From contig LNEL01000040.1 in the NCBI GenBank assembly GCA_001464935.1, forward strand, positions 1 through 64,000: DNA of 64,000 nucleotides, in the 5' to 3' direction. Positions 18,971 through 28,937 of the stretch are shown here, one piece after another (position 1 is the stretch's first letter; every line of letters starts with the position of its first letter). This DNA is from Gammaproteobacteria bacterium Ga0077536. Its GTDB lineage: Bacteria; Pseudomonadota; Gammaproteobacteria; Ga0077536. Under the pieces are notes generated by a model, which saw only the letters and a list, made by a program, of their open reading frames with translations, did not search any database and had not been told where the DNA came from. The position numbers and the translations under genes are program-made.

Positions 18971-19651
18971 TCATGGAGTGAAGGGGTTCATGGCGTTGAT
19001 CACGCCCGCGGCGTCGGTGACCCAGCCGAATATGCCGCCCTGGGCCTTGATCATCGCGAGTGCGCTGTGGTGAAAGGCGGGAAAGTACGACGCGCAGCAG
19101 TCCGCCGGCACCAGGCAGCGGTAACCGCGATCGTTCGCCTCGCGCACCGTGGTGTGCACGCAGACTTCGGTCGTCACGCCGCAGACGATCAGGTTCTCGA
19201 TGCCGCGACCGCTGAGCAGGGCGCCGAAGTCCGTCGCGTAGAACGCGCCCTTGCCCGGCTTGTCGACGACGGGTTCGCCGTCGCGCGGACGGAGTTCGGG
19301 AATGAGGTCGTGGCCGGGTTCGCCGCGAATCAGGATGCGGCCCATCGGACCGCTGTCACCGATGCGCAAACTCGGTGCGCCGCGCTCCAGCTTGGCGCGG
19401 GGCGCGTCGCTGAGATCGGGTCGGTGGCCCTCGCGCGTGTGGACGACCAGCAGGCCTGCAGCGCGCGCGGCTGCGAGCAGTTGGCGGCAGGGATCGATCG
19501 CTGCGCGCAGCAGCGACACGTCGTTGCCGAGGCTTGCGCCAAAGCCGCCGGGCTCGATGAAATCGCGCTGCATGTCGATCATCACGAGCGCCGTGCGATC
19601 GAGATCGACGCTGAGCGCCTGAGGTTCGGCTGTCACCGTGACGACGCGCAT
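18971..19651 (-). CDS. Isochorismatase-fold cysteine hydrolase (biuret/ureide amidohydrolase-like)
   Basis: 226-residue cysteine hydrolase. The catalytic triad is visible: Asp in VMIDMQRDF, Lys in VDKPGKGAF and Cys in [15 protein letters not shown]. Relatives include biuret hydrolase, ureidoacrylate hydrolase RutB and N-carbamoylsarcosine amidase, all releasing ammonia or carbamate from amide or ureide bonds. The start at ATG 19651 puts the conserved strand about 20 residues in; the track start at 19816 adds a poor 55-residue extension overlapping the divergent atzG-like gene. Upstream of the permease gene and divergent from AtzG/E/H-like genes, it fits a nitrogen-scavenging pathway. Confidence 0.82.
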   Translation of the reverse strand: MRVVTVTAEPQALSVDLDRTALVMIDMQRDFIEPGGFGASLGNDVSLLRAAIDPCRQLLAAARAAGLLVVHTREGHRPDLSDAPRAKLERGAPSLRIGDSGPMGRILIRGEPGHDLIPELRPRDGEPVVDKPGKGAFYATDFGALLSGRGIENLIVCGVTTEVCVHTTVREANDRGYRCLVPADCCASYFPAFHHSALAMIKAQGGIFGWVTDAAGVINAMNPFTP

Positions 19652-19735
19652 GCCGGCTCCTGTGATCGAGTCTGTGGGCGAAGCAGGCTGCAATAAGCAG
19701 GCCACGCGTGGCATGTAATCTGCTAACGTCTCCGC

Positions 19736-19945
19736 ATGACACTCACCCCCGCCCAGATCGAAGCCCTGGTCAGAGCGAACGCCGATGCGCTGGGGCTCAG
19801 GCTCACGCCCGAACAAATGCCGGGCGTGCTGCGCTACGTCGCACTCGCCGCGGACATGGCGGCGCTGGTCGATGGCCTGCCACTCGGTCGCGACGACGAA
19901 GGGGCCAATGTGTTCGTGCCCGTCGCGCCGGCCGCGCGCGAATGA
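19736..19945 (+). CDS. AtzG-like small subunit (DUF4089)
   Basis: 69 residues matching the DUF4089/AtzG-like family: mostly helical, with [19 protein letters not shown] at the start and [10 protein letters not shown] at the end. In the cyanuric-acid pathway AtzG is an obligate partner of the amidohydrolase AtzE, forming 1-carboxybiuret hydrolase. Its stop overlaps the downstream AtzE-like start by four bases (ATGA), as expected for a heteromeric pair. It starts 84 bases from the divergent isochorismatase-family gene, so both promoters lie in that short gap. Confidence 0.82.
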   Translation: MTLTPAQIEALVRANADALGLRLTPEQMPGVLRYVALAADMAALVDGLPLGRDDEGANVFVPVAPAARE

Positions 19946-21345
19946 AACCCTGCACGCTCGACGCCGTGACGATCGCCGCCGAGGTGCGCGCCGGCCGGCT
20001 GCGCGCGAGCGACGCGGTCGACAGCTGCCTCGCGCGCATCGCGGCGACTGACGATCGCGTCAATGCGTTCACGACCGTGCTCGATACGCGGGCCCGGGCG
20101 CGCGCGCTGATGGTCGACTCGAAGCCCGATCGACACACGCTGCCGCTCGCCGGCGTGCCGTTCGCGGTGAAGAACCTGTTCGACATCGCAGGCCTGCCGA
20201 CCCTCGCCGGCTCGAAGATCGAACGCGATGCACCGGCCGCCGCGCGCGACGCGCTGCTCGTGCGGCGGCTCGAGGCAGCGGGCGCCATCCTCGTCGGCGC
20301 GCTGAACATGGACGAGTACGCCTACGGCTTCACGACCGAGAACAGTCACTACGGCGCGACCTGCAACCCGCACGACCTCGCGCGTACCGCGGGCGGATCC
20401 TCCGGCGGCTCGGCGGCGGCGATCTCAGCCGGCCAGGTGCCGCTGACGCTGGGCTCGGACACCAATGGATCGATCCGCGTACCGGCGTCACTGTGCGGCT
20501 GTTTCGGCCTGAAGCCGACCTTCGGCCGGCTGCCGCGCACGGGGACTTATCCCTTCGTCGCCAGTCTCGATCACCTCGGGCCGTTCGCGCGCAGCGTGCG
20601 CGATCTCGCGCTCTGTTATGACCTGATGCAGGGCTGGTGCGCCGAGGATCCCGGCTGCGCGCCGCGCGCGGCCGAGCCCGTGAGTGCCGTGCTCGATGAC
20701 ATCGACCTCGGCGGCCTGCGCCTAGCGACGCTCGGTGGCTGGTGGCGCGAGATGGCCGATGCAGATGCACTGGCGGCGGTCTCACTGGTGCGCGAGGCGC
20801 TGGGAGTCACGCGCGACATCGAGCTGCCCGAGGTCGCGCGGGCGCGCGCTGCAGCGTTCCTGATCACGAATGCCGAAGGCGCCAATCTGCACCTGCCCGA
20901 TTTGCGCACGCGCGCGGACGACTTCGAGCCGCTCTCGCGCGATCGCTTTCTCGCCGGCGCGCTGCTGCCGGCGGGCTGGGTGCAGCAGGCGCAGCGCGTG
21001 CGGCGCCGGTTCGCGCACGAGGTTGCGCAGGTGTTCGACACTGTCGATGTCCTGCTCGCACCGGCGACGCCCTGCGTCGCGCCGCTGCTCGGCACCGAGT
21101 GGCTGTCGCTCGGCACGCAGCGCCTGCCGGCACGGCCGAGTCTCGGCCTGCTCGCGCAGCCGCTGTCGTGCATCGGGTTGCCGGTTGTCACGGTGCCGGT
21201 GTGGAACGCGCAGTCGAGTGCGCCCCATCTGCCGCTCGGGGTGCAGGTGATCGCTGCACCGTGGCGCGAGGATCTCGCGTTGCGCGTGGCGGCGGCGCTG
21301 GCGCGTGAGCCGTGGTGTCGCGCGCCGATCGCACCGCTGGCCTGA
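19942..21345 (+). CDS. AtzE-family amidohydrolase (amidase signature)
   Basis: 467-residue amidase-signature enzyme. The Ser-cisSer-Lys triad is present: Lys in [13 protein letters not shown], the Gly/Ser loop [11 protein letters not shown] and the nucleophilic Ser in [12 protein letters not shown]; the NGSIR variant is typical of the AtzE group. AtzE with AtzG deaminates 1-carboxybiuret; related HpxY-type proteins occur in purine or oxalurate loci. The track start at 19708 is upstream of the natural ATG, which overlaps the AtzG-like stop. No cyanuric-acid hydrolase (AtzD) is in the window, so the true substrate is open. Confidence 0.85.
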   Translation: MKPCTLDAVTIAAEVRAGRLRASDAVDSCLARIAATDDRVNAFTTVLDTRARARALMVDSKPDRHTLPLAGVPFAVKNLFDIAGLPTLAGSKIERDAPAAARDALLVRRLEAAGAILVGALNMDEYAYGFTTENSHYGATCNPHDLARTAGGSSGGSAAAISAGQVPLTLGSDTNGSIRVPASLCGCFGLKPTFGRLPRTGTYPFVASLDHLGPFARSVRDLALCYDLMQGWCAEDPGCAPRAAEPVSAVLDDIDLGGLRLATLGGWWREMADADALAAVSLVREALGVTRDIELPEVARARAAAFLITNAEGANLHLPDLRTRADDFEPLSRDRFLAGALLPAGWVQQAQRVRRRFAHEVAQVFDTVDVLLAPATPCVAPLLGTEWLSLGTQRLPARPSLGLLAQPLSCIGLPVVTVPVWNAQSSAPHLPLGVQVIAAPWREDLALRVAAALAREPWCRAPIAPLA

Positions 21346-21371
21346 ACGCGCCGCTGACGCGCAGACCGCTG

Positions 21372-21767
21372 ATGGAGATCAACCTGCCCGCGGTCCGCGC
21401 CGAACTCGCGGCGGTGTTCGAGGCCTACGAGCGCGCACTCGTCGATAACGACATCGCGACGCTCGATGCACTGTTTTGGCATTCCGAATTCACCGTGCGC
21501 TACGGCGGCGGCGAGAATCTCTATGGCATCACCGCCATTCGCGCGTTTCGCGCGGCGCGCCCGGCGCAGGGTCTCGCGCGCGAATTGCGCAATATCGTGA
21601 TCACGACTTACGGCACCGACTTCGGCACTGCGATGACCGAGTTCTGGCGGCCTTCATACGGCGCGGCCAGCATCGGCCGCCAGAGCCAGACCTGGCTGCG
21701 CACGGCGGCGCCCGGCCACGGCGGCTGGCGCGTGGTGGCGGCGCATGTCAGCGTGATCGCGAAGTGA
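21372..21767 (+). CDS. AtzH/HpxZ-like protein (DUF3225, SnoaL-like fold)
   Basis: 131 residues of the AtzH/HpxZ type: an N-terminal helix VRAELAAVFEAYERALVDND, then the FWHSEFTVRYGGGENLYG core and a C-terminal strand WRVVAAHVSVI. In atrazine degraders AtzH converts 1,3-dicarboxyurea to allophanate; HpxZ is found in oxalurate catabolism. ATG 21372 starts the conserved segment; the track ORF begins 20 codons earlier. It sits 26 bases after the AtzE-like gene and completes a three-gene operon. Confidence 0.82.
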   Translation: MEINLPAVRAELAAVFEAYERALVDNDIATLDALFWHSEFTVRYGGGENLYGITAIRAFRAARPAQGLARELRNIVITTYGTDFGTAMTEFWRPSYGAASIGRQSQTWLRTAAPGHGGWRVVAAHVSVIAK

Positions 21768-21843
21768 CGGGCGCCGCGTGATCGCTGATCAGTGTGCTGT
21801 CCGGCCCTGAGCCCGGGCGAACACCTCGGGTGATCGAGGAGGG

Positions 21844-21986
21844 TGGGCTGACGCAGGAAGCCCAACTTCGGCGTCTCTGTGTGCACCCAGACACGCCGAT
21901 CCTCCGGTCGCGGTCGACGGCATGTTTTTGCAGGTACCAGGAGCGCTGCGAGCGCGCACGCGTTGGGCTTCCTGCGTCAGCCCAAC
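21844..21986. repeat. REP-like pair in inverted orientation
   Basis: GGGCTGACGCAGGAAGCCCAAC at the left is repeated as its reverse complement GTTGGGCTTCCTGCGTCAGCC at the right, about 95 bases apart. Each unit can itself fold, pairing GGGCT with AGCCC. The pair sits between the convergent AtzH-like and acyl-CoA dehydrogenase genes, a typical REP location. Related single units appear near 25562 and 37281. The rest of this 252-base gap holds no gene I can support. Confidence 0.7.
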
Positions 21987-22019
21987 CTGCGAACGCGGCG
22001 CTTGGGCGAGCCGTGGTTT

Positions 22020-23201
<1,182 letters not shown>

Positions 23202-23430
23202 GGGGTCTCATCCTTCCTGTGTCGTCATGGGCCCGGGCGGGCAGGGCAAGGCCGCGCGCGGCGCGGCGGGGGGCAACGCACCGCGTCGAGGCGCGCGTGG
23301 CTCGGACACCTAAGATGCCGTGTCGACCGATGGCAGGCAATGCAGGCCGGTTTCGACGCCGCGCTGCTGCGGCGCAATCATCCGGTCATCGCGGTCAACG
23401 GCAGCAATTGGCAGGCAGTAATCAGTAATC

Positions 23431-23740
23431 GGGGACACCCACCGTTTGCGCCGCGCACCGCATTCGGGGACACCCATCGTGCGCATCGTTCGCACCGACG
23501 ACCTCCCGCAGCATGCAAGGGCACTAATCGGGCACTAATCGGGCACTAATCGGGGACACCCACCCCTTGGCCCGTCATCGGGGGAAATCAGCGACGCCCA
23601 TCTTTTGCGCTGACGACGTGACGCAGCTTGCAGCGACGCGCAATCGGCGCGCGCAATCGGGGACACCCATCGTTCCATCGCGATCGGGGACACCCATCGT
23701 TCCATCGTTCGCGCCGCCGACGTGCCGCAGCATGCAAACG
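23431..23740. repeat. Cluster of GGGGACACCCA repeats (RAYT-associated type)
   Basis: Five exact copies of GGGGACACCCA start at 23431, 23466, 23552, 23659 and 23686, all in the same orientation, plus a decayed copy (GACGCCCATC). Two copies are followed by a second conserved block, CGCAGCATGCAA, and a third by a mutated form, CGCAGCTTGCA. Spacing is irregular, so this is not a CRISPR. The cluster fills most of the roughly 730-base gap between the acyl-CoA dehydrogenase and amidase genes; no gene was seen in the rest of the gap. Confidence 0.85.
23519..23551. repeat. Three tandem copies of an 11-base unit
   Basis: GGGCACTAATC occurs three times head to tail, immediately followed by GGGGACACCCA. 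It looks like a replication-slippage product of the flank AATCGGG of the surrounding repeat family. Confidence 0.9.
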
Positions 23741-23934
23741 GCTGCCCGCGCCCGGCTTGTCAGCGGCGCGTCCGCTGCGGTGGGTGTCCGGACCCTGGCG
23801 AACCGTCGGTCCCCGCCTTGGGGTTTGACGATCCACCATCCCGTTCGCGATATTGCGGAACGGCCGACGGCAGCGCGGCCTGCCCTTATCCCCCTCGATC
23901 GCACAACGGCGTGATGCGCCAGGAGAGCTCCGAC

Positions 23935-25335
23935 ATGGCGGACACCGATCTTCACTACCTCGAACTGCTCGAAGTCGGGCGCCAGATCCAGTCACGCGCA
24001 CGTTCGTCGGTCGACGTCACCCGCGCGATGCTCGCCCGCATCGAGGCGCTGGATCCGCGCCTGCTGAGCTATGTCACGCTGATGGGGGATGCGGCGCTCG
24101 CAGACGCCCAGCGGGCGGACCAGGAGATTGCCGCCGGGCGCGCGCGCGGCCCGCTGCACGGGGTCCCGATTGCGGTGAAGGACCTGCTGTGGACGGCCGG
24201 TGTGCCGACTTCGCACGGCATGCCGATTCATCGCGACTTCCGCCCGACTGAAGACGCGACCACGGTGCGCCGTCTGCGCGAAGCAGGCGCGGTATTGCTC
24301 GGCAAGTTGCAGCAGACCGAAGGCGCGTTCGCCGATCACCATCCGTCGATCACGCCGCCGACGAATCCGTGGGGGCCGTCGCTGTGGTCTGGCGCGTCGT
24401 CGAGCGGTTCCGGTGTCGCCACGGCGGCGGGCCTGTGCTTCGGCTCGCTCGGCACCGATACCGGTGGCTCCATTCGCTTTCCGTCGGCTGCGAACGGCAT
24501 CACCGGTCTGAAACCGACCTGGGGTCGCGTCAGCCGCCATGGTGCGTTCGAACTTGCCGCGTCGCTCGATCACATCGGCCCGATGACGCGCAGCGCAGCG
24601 GACGCCGGCGCGATGCTCGCCGCGATCGCGGGCGCCGATCCGGGTGACCCGACTGCCGTGCCGCTGCCCGTGCCGGACTACCTGGCGCTGATGACGCGCG
24701 GGCTCACGGGTCTGCGCGTCGGGATCGATCGCGCGTGGACGCTCGAGCGCGTCGATGCGCCGACACGCGCGGCGCTGCTCGACGTGCTGCGCGTGGTGGC
24801 GGATGTCGGCGGCGTAGTTCAGGAGATTCAGTTTCCGGACGCCGAACAGGTCACGCAGGACTGGGCACCGCTGTGCGCAGTGGAAACCGCGGTCGCGCAC
24901 GAAGCGACCTACCCCGCGCGCCGCGACGAATACGGCCCCGGGCTCGCGGGCCTGATCGACGTCGGCCGGTCCTTGAGCGCGATGGACTTCCAGAAGATGC
25001 AACTGCGCCGCGCCGAGTTCTCCGGCCGTGTGCACGCGCTGTTCCAGTCCGTCGACCTGCTGCTGATCCCGGCGATGTCGGTCGCCGCGCCGTCGGTTGA
25101 ACTGATGTCGAAGTTCGGTGAGGACGCGGATCTCCTCGCCGGCATGTTGCGTTACACCTGCCCGTTCGACCTGACCGGCAGCCCCACGATCACGCTGCCC
25201 GGCGGCCAGACCGCCGACGGCGCGCCGATCGCGTTCCAGTTCGTGGCCGCGAACTTCGCCGAACATCTGCTGGTGCAGGCCGGCTGGGCGTACCAGCGCG
25301 TGACCGACTGGCATCGACACCATCCGGCGCTGTGA
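23935..25335 (+). CDS. Amidase-signature family hydrolase
   Basis: 466-residue amidase. Triad elements are complete: Lys in VPIAVKDLLWTAG, the Ser loop SGASSSGSGVAT and nucleophilic Ser in TDTGGSIRFPSAANG, followed by GLKPTWGRVSRHGAFELA. No signal peptide, so cytosolic. ATG 23935 has AGGAG upstream; the track extension from 23722 runs through the repeat cluster and is rejected. It belongs to the general amidase group; whether it acts on amides, carbamates or ureides is not readable. It stands alone between repeat clusters. Confidence 0.87.
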   Translation: MADTDLHYLELLEVGRQIQSRARSSVDVTRAMLARIEALDPRLLSYVTLMGDAALADAQRADQEIAAGRARGPLHGVPIAVKDLLWTAGVPTSHGMPIHRDFRPTEDATTVRRLREAGAVLLGKLQQTEGAFADHHPSITPPTNPWGPSLWSGASSSGSGVATAAGLCFGSLGTDTGGSIRFPSAANGITGLKPTWGRVSRHGAFELAASLDHIGPMTRSAADAGAMLAAIAGADPGDPTAVPLPVPDYLALMTRGLTGLRVGIDRAWTLERVDAPTRAALLDVLRVVADVGGVVQEIQFPDAEQVTQDWAPLCAVETAVAHEATYPARRDEYGPGLAGLIDVGRSLSAMDFQKMQLRRAEFSGRVHALFQSVDLLLIPAMSVAAPSVELMSKFGEDADLLAGMLRYTCPFDLTGSPTITLPGGQTADGAPIAFQFVAANFAEHLLVQAGWAYQRVTDWHRHHPAL

Positions 25336-25428
25336 GGGATAAGGGCAGAGGCGGGGAAGGACGCCAGCGGGGCCACCCAATCAATTGCTGAGCGCAAATA
25401 TCGGCCACTGGCCATGGTCCCGTGCGAA

Positions 25429-25518
25429 GTAGCCCGGGAGTCGCGCGCAGCGCGGATCCCGGGATCAGCCTGTCAGACACTGATGGTCCCGGGTTCCACT
25501 GCGTTGCACCCGGGCTAC
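25429..25518. repeat. Large imperfect palindrome with GTAGCCCGGG ends
   Basis: Outer arms GTAGCCCGGG and CCCGGGCTAC are exact reverse complements, with inner CCCGGG copies giving a stepped hairpin of about 90 bases. The right half (GGTTCCACTGCGTTGCACC) is a sequence I recognise as a common dispersed repeat in proteobacteria. A relative with GCGGATCCCGGG lies at 40126-40176. Located in the gap after the amidase gene. Confidence 0.7.
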
Positions 25519-25561
25519 CTCGAGCTTTCAACAGGCCGCGTGAGGCAGCGACCTCATGACC

Positions 25562-25590
25562 GTTGGGCAGACGGAGGAAGCCCGACACGG
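25562..25590. repeat. REP-like unit related to the 21.9 kb pair
   Basis: GTTGGGCAGACGGAGGAAGC followed by CCGAC is a diverged version of the GTTGGGCTGACGCAGGAAGC unit at 21844-21986. Only a single unit is present. Confidence 0.45.
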
Positions 25591-25674
25591 GCGAAAGAAG
25601 ATACACATCGTCGGGAAGGACCTGGGGGGTTCGAGATTCGAAAATCCGGGGCACCCATCGTTTGTTGCTGGTTT

Positions 25675-26028
25675 ATGCCCATGACCAATGGAAGAAAAAC
25701 AAGACGGCTCAGCTATTGGGGCGGCGGAGCCGCCTTGATAACTTTGATCTGGTCCACGGCCATTTATTGCCGGTTTGAGTCATCCGAGGAATGGGCAAGC
25801 TTGCGGAATGAATTGCAAGAACAAAACGCCTTAGCCTTGGAAGTAGGCACGGTGAACGAAATGGATCTTCTTTTTTCGGGATTCAACCATGCATCCTATG
25901 ACCTGAGTGCCGAGATCAAGGCGCGGGTGCGAGTGAGAGGCAGCGCAGGAAGCGCGGAATATCGGATTCAAGCCCAAATGGAACCGAACCACAGGTGGAA
26001 GATCACCACGCTCTTGAGCGAGGATTAA
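25675..26028 (+). CDS. Small membrane-anchored protein, Coa1-like
   Basis: 117 residues: a basic start, one transmembrane segment (GGGAALITLIWSTAIYC, about residues 16-33), then a soluble domain ending RVRGSAGSAEYRIQ...WKITTL, which resembles the Coa1/Tim21-like fold. No function is assigned. Base composition is clearly lower in GC than the neighbours, with many A/T-ending codons, suggesting acquisition from elsewhere. It is bracketed by repeat-like sequence: GGGGCACCCATCG at 25648 and a decayed GGGCGCCCATC at about 26048. The start could be 25675 or the ATG six bases later. The track start at 25414 runs through repeats. Confidence 0.6.
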   Translation: MPMTNGRKTRRLSYWGGGAALITLIWSTAIYCRFESSEEWASLRNELQEQNALALEVGTVNEMDLLFSGFNHASYDLSAEIKARVRVRGSAGSAEYRIQAQMEPNHRWKITTLLSED

Positions 26029-26164
26029 CGAATGGGGAGGGAGGAGGGGGCGCCCATCCTATGCCGCGCCAAGTGAACGCGTTCATCGTCAGCGTCACAC
26101 CCCCCCGCGATGAATGCGCCGGACCTGCAGCGTCGCCACAGCTCCAGCGCACTCACACGCAGGC

Positions 26165-27766
26165 TCAGGCGACCTTGAACCCCTGGTAGCCGCTGGCCTG
26201 CGCTTCGTCGCAGATCTGCCGGTAGTTGCCCACACCCCCGATGTACGACAGCAGGCGCCGCGGCTTGCCTTCGATGTTGTCGCCGGTGTACCAGGACTTC
26301 GTGCGCATCAGCAGCGTCGAGTTCGCGACTTCATCGTGGTGGCGCACCCACTCGTCTTCACGCTCGCGCGTCGGCTCGATCGCCCGTTTGCCGTTCGCGC
26401 GCAGCCAGGTGATGCAGTTCATCACCCAGTCCACCTGCTGCTGCAGGCAGGTGGTCATATTGCAGAACGCGGTCGATGGCGCGAGCGGGCCGGCCACTGT
26501 GAAGAGGTTCGGGAAGCCGTGCACCTGCAGGCCGAGCGTCGAGCGGATGTCCTTGCTCCACAGTTCGGTCAGCGAGCGGCCGTCGCGGCCGCGCACGTCC
26601 ATGCGGGCGAGTGCGCCGGTGCCGGCGTCGAAACCGGTCGCGAGGATCACCACGTCGAGTTCGAACTCGCGGCCGTTGACCACGAGACCCTTCTCGGTGA
26701 AGCGCTCGATCGGCGTCGCGCGCACGTCGATCACTTCGACATTGTCGCGGTTGAAGGCTTCGTAGTAGCCATTCTCCAGCGGCACGCGGTAGGTGCCGAA
26801 GCCGTACAGGCGCGGTACGAGCATCTCGGCGACTTTCGGATCGTTGATCTGCGCGCGAATCTTTTCGCGCACGAACTCGGAGACTTCCTCATTGATCGCA
26901 GGGTCGATCAGGGATTCCTGGAAACCGCCGACCCAGATCGCGAGCGAGCCGTCGGTCCACAGCTTCTCGAGTTCCTCGCGACGCTGCGCCGGCGTCAGGC
27001 TGTGCCAGGACGGGAGATGGAAGTCGAAGTCGAAGCCGGCGAAGGTGTGATGCACGTGTTCGCGCAGGCGCGGGTATTGCGCGCGCCATTCGGCGAAACG
27101 CTTCGCGTCATAACGCTCGTTGTTCATGCGCACCGCGTACTGCGCCGTGCGCTGGAAGACCTTCAACTCCGCGACTTCGCCCGCGATGGTCTGGATGACC
27201 TGGATGCCCGTCGCGCCGGTGCCGACCACGCCGACCTTCTTGCCTTTCAAATCAATGCCGCGCGGCCAGCGCGCGGTGTGCGCAATGACACCCTTGTACT
27301 GTTCGTGTCCCGGAAACGGCGGCACCTTCGGCGCCGACAGCATGCCCGCGCAGCTGACGAAGTACTTCGCCGTGTAGCGCTCGCCGGCTTCGGTCTCCAC
27401 CGTCCACAGGCCCGCCGCCTCGTCCCAGTTCGCGTGGGCAACGCGGGTGTTGAAGCGGATGTGCTGGCGCAGTTCGAACTTGTCGGCGACGAAGTTCAGG
27501 TAGCGCTCGGTCTCGGGCTGTGACGGAAAGCGCTCGCTCCAGTCCCACTCCTTCAGCAGCTCGTCCGAGAACCAGTACTGGTAGACATAGGACTGCGAAT
27601 CGACGCGCGCGCCGGGGTAGCTGTTCCAGTACCAGGTGCCGCCGACATCGGGGGCGGCGTCGAAGGCCTGGAAGGACAGGCCGAGCTCGCGCAGGCGATA
27701 GATGGCGTACAGGCCGGCGATGCCGGCGCCGACGACGATGGCGTCCAAGTGATTGTTGCGTTGCAT
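26165..27766 (-). CDS. Baeyer-Villiger monooxygenase
   Basis: 533-residue class B flavoprotein monooxygenase. FAD motif AIVVGAGIAGLYA, the DVGGTWYWNSYPGARVD segment, fingerprint YKGVIAHTARWP near residue 160 (consensus FxGxxxHxxxWP with Tyr for Phe) and NADPH motif VVGTGATGIQVIQ are all present, as in cyclohexanone and related ketone monooxygenases. It would convert ketones to esters or lactones using NADPH and oxygen. ATG 27766 precedes the FAD strand by ten residues; the 54-residue track extension is rejected. It is divergent from the AraC-type regulator, its likely controller. Confidence 0.92.
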   Translation of the reverse strand: MQRNNHLDAIVVGAGIAGLYAIYRLRELGLSFQAFDAAPDVGGTWYWNSYPGARVDSQSYVYQYWFSDELLKEWDWSERFPSQPETERYLNFVADKFELRQHIRFNTRVAHANWDEAAGLWTVETEAGERYTAKYFVSCAGMLSAPKVPPFPGHEQYKGVIAHTARWPRGIDLKGKKVGVVGTGATGIQVIQTIAGEVAELKVFQRTAQYAVRMNNERYDAKRFAEWRAQYPRLREHVHHTFAGFDFDFHLPSWHSLTPAQRREELEKLWTDGSLAIWVGGFQESLIDPAINEEVSEFVREKIRAQINDPKVAEMLVPRLYGFGTYRVPLENGYYEAFNRDNVEVIDVRATPIERFTEKGLVVNGREFELDVVILATGFDAGTGALARMDVRGRDGRSLTELWSKDIRSTLGLQVHGFPNLFTVAGPLAPSTAFCNMTTCLQQQVDWVMNCITWLRANGKRAIEPTREREDEWVRHHDEVANSTLLMRTKSWYTGDNIEGKPRRLLSYIGGVGNYRQICDEAQASGYQGFKVA

Positions 27767-27852
27767 GATTTTTCCTTGCGATAGCGCGGCGGGATGCCGT
27801 GAGATGACACGCAGTATCAGCGCCGAAAATCGACGCGGACAGCCGTCGCTGG

Positions 27853-27880
27853 TGACAAGGAAGGGGTTAATTCGTGACAA
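27853..27880. promoter_or_regulatory. Direct repeat, possible AraC-type operator
   Basis: TGACAA occurs at 27853-27858 and 27875-27880, exactly 22 bases apart (two helical turns), in the 121-base gap between the monooxygenase gene and the divergent AraC-family gene. A third partial site, TGACAC, is at 27805. Same-face direct repeats are typical AraC-family sites; their position next to the regulator start suggests autoregulation. This is inference from spacing only. Confidence 0.4.
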
Positions 27881-27887
27881 TTCCCCC

Positions 27888-28937
27888 ATGACGCCTGACG
27901 AATTCGACCACGTGCTGATGCCGAACACCTACATCCGGCTGTTGGCCCAGGAGTTCGTCGAGCATGAGGTGATTGCCGATGGCACGGGCATCCCCGCCGC
28001 ACAACTCGCCACCTACCCGTACCCGCTGACGGTGCGTCAGGCCCTGCGCTGCATTGCCAATGTCCTGCCGCTGCGGACAGGCCCGGACTGGCATCTGCAG
28101 TGGGGCAAGCGGATGGCCGAGAACTTCCACGGCGCGGTCACCGTCGCCGGCCTGACGGCGCCGACACTCGGCGACGGGCTCGACGTGTTCGTGCGCTACA
28201 TGCCGGGCCGCGTGCCCTATCTCGACTGGCGCAGCCGCATCGAGCGCGATGAGTTCCACTGCACGCTGATGCCGCGCATCGATCTCGGTGCCGCCACGCA
28301 CATGCTGATCGAGATCCCGCTGCTCGTGATGCACGAATACGTGCGGGTGATGCGGCCGGCGCCGATGCGCGGCGCGCGCGTCGAACTCGCGTATCCGCCA
28401 ACGGCCCATCGCGACTGTTACGGCCGCTACTTCGACTGCCCGATCGTATTCGGTCGGCCGACCAACGCACTCGTGATCCCGGCCGCGTGGCGCGCGATTC
28501 CGAACATCGACTTCGACGCCATCGCCTGGCGCAACGCGCTCGAACGCTGCGCGGCCGCTGCCAGCGGTATCGACGAGCGCGATGTCGTCAGCCGCGTGCG
28601 CATGGTGCTCGCCGATGCCCTCGCGCAGGCCGGCCCGAGCGGCCTGCCGACGCTGGAACAGGTCGCGGCACGACTGCATTGTTCGACGCGCACGATCATC
28701 AGACGCCTGCGCGCGATCGATTCGAGCTTTCAGGCCGAGGCCGAGCAGGTGCTGAAATCCCGCGCCACGGAACTCCTCGCCGACCGCACGAACCGCGTGC
28801 AGGACGTTGCCGCGCGCCTCGGTTTCGCCGACGCCGCGAGTTTTCGCAAAGCGTTCAAGCGCTGGTTCGGCGCGACACCAGGGCAGTGGCGAGGCGGAGT
28901 GGGCGACGGGGAGTCGCGGGCGCGCCTGTCACCGTGA
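27888..28937 (+). CDS. AraC-family transcriptional regulator with arabinose-binding-like domain
   Basis: 349 residues. The N-terminal two thirds resemble the effector domain of the OruR/AraC-type arabinose-binding group (LLAQEFVEHEVIADGTGIP and the later AHRDCYGRYFDCPIVFG segment). The C-terminus is an AraC helix-turn-helix pair: LEQVAARLHCSTRTIIRRLR and VQDVAARLGFADAASFRKAFKRWFGATPGQWR. ATG 27888 was chosen as the start of homology; the track start is in the divergent gene. By position it probably controls the monooxygenase, in response to the ketone or a product. Confidence 0.87.
   Translation: MTPDEFDHVLMPNTYIRLLAQEFVEHEVIADGTGIPAAQLATYPYPLTVRQALRCIANVLPLRTGPDWHLQWGKRMAENFHGAVTVAGLTAPTLGDGLDVFVRYMPGRVPYLDWRSRIERDEFHCTLMPRIDLGAATHMLIEIPLLVMHEYVRVMRPAPMRGARVELAYPPTAHRDCYGRYFDCPIVFGRPTNALVIPAAWRAIPNIDFDAIAWRNALERCAAAASGIDERDVVSRVRMVLADALAQAGPSGLPTLEQVAARLHCSTRTIIRRLRAIDSSFQAEAEQVLKSRATELLADRTNRVQDVAARLGFADAASFRKAFKRWFGATPGQWRGGVGDGESRARLSP

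Noticed and set aside
23431-23740. Possible CRISPR-like array of GGGGACACCCA repeats
   Set aside because: Repeat length is only about 11 bases, spacing is irregular, copies occur in both orientations across the window and there are no cas genes.
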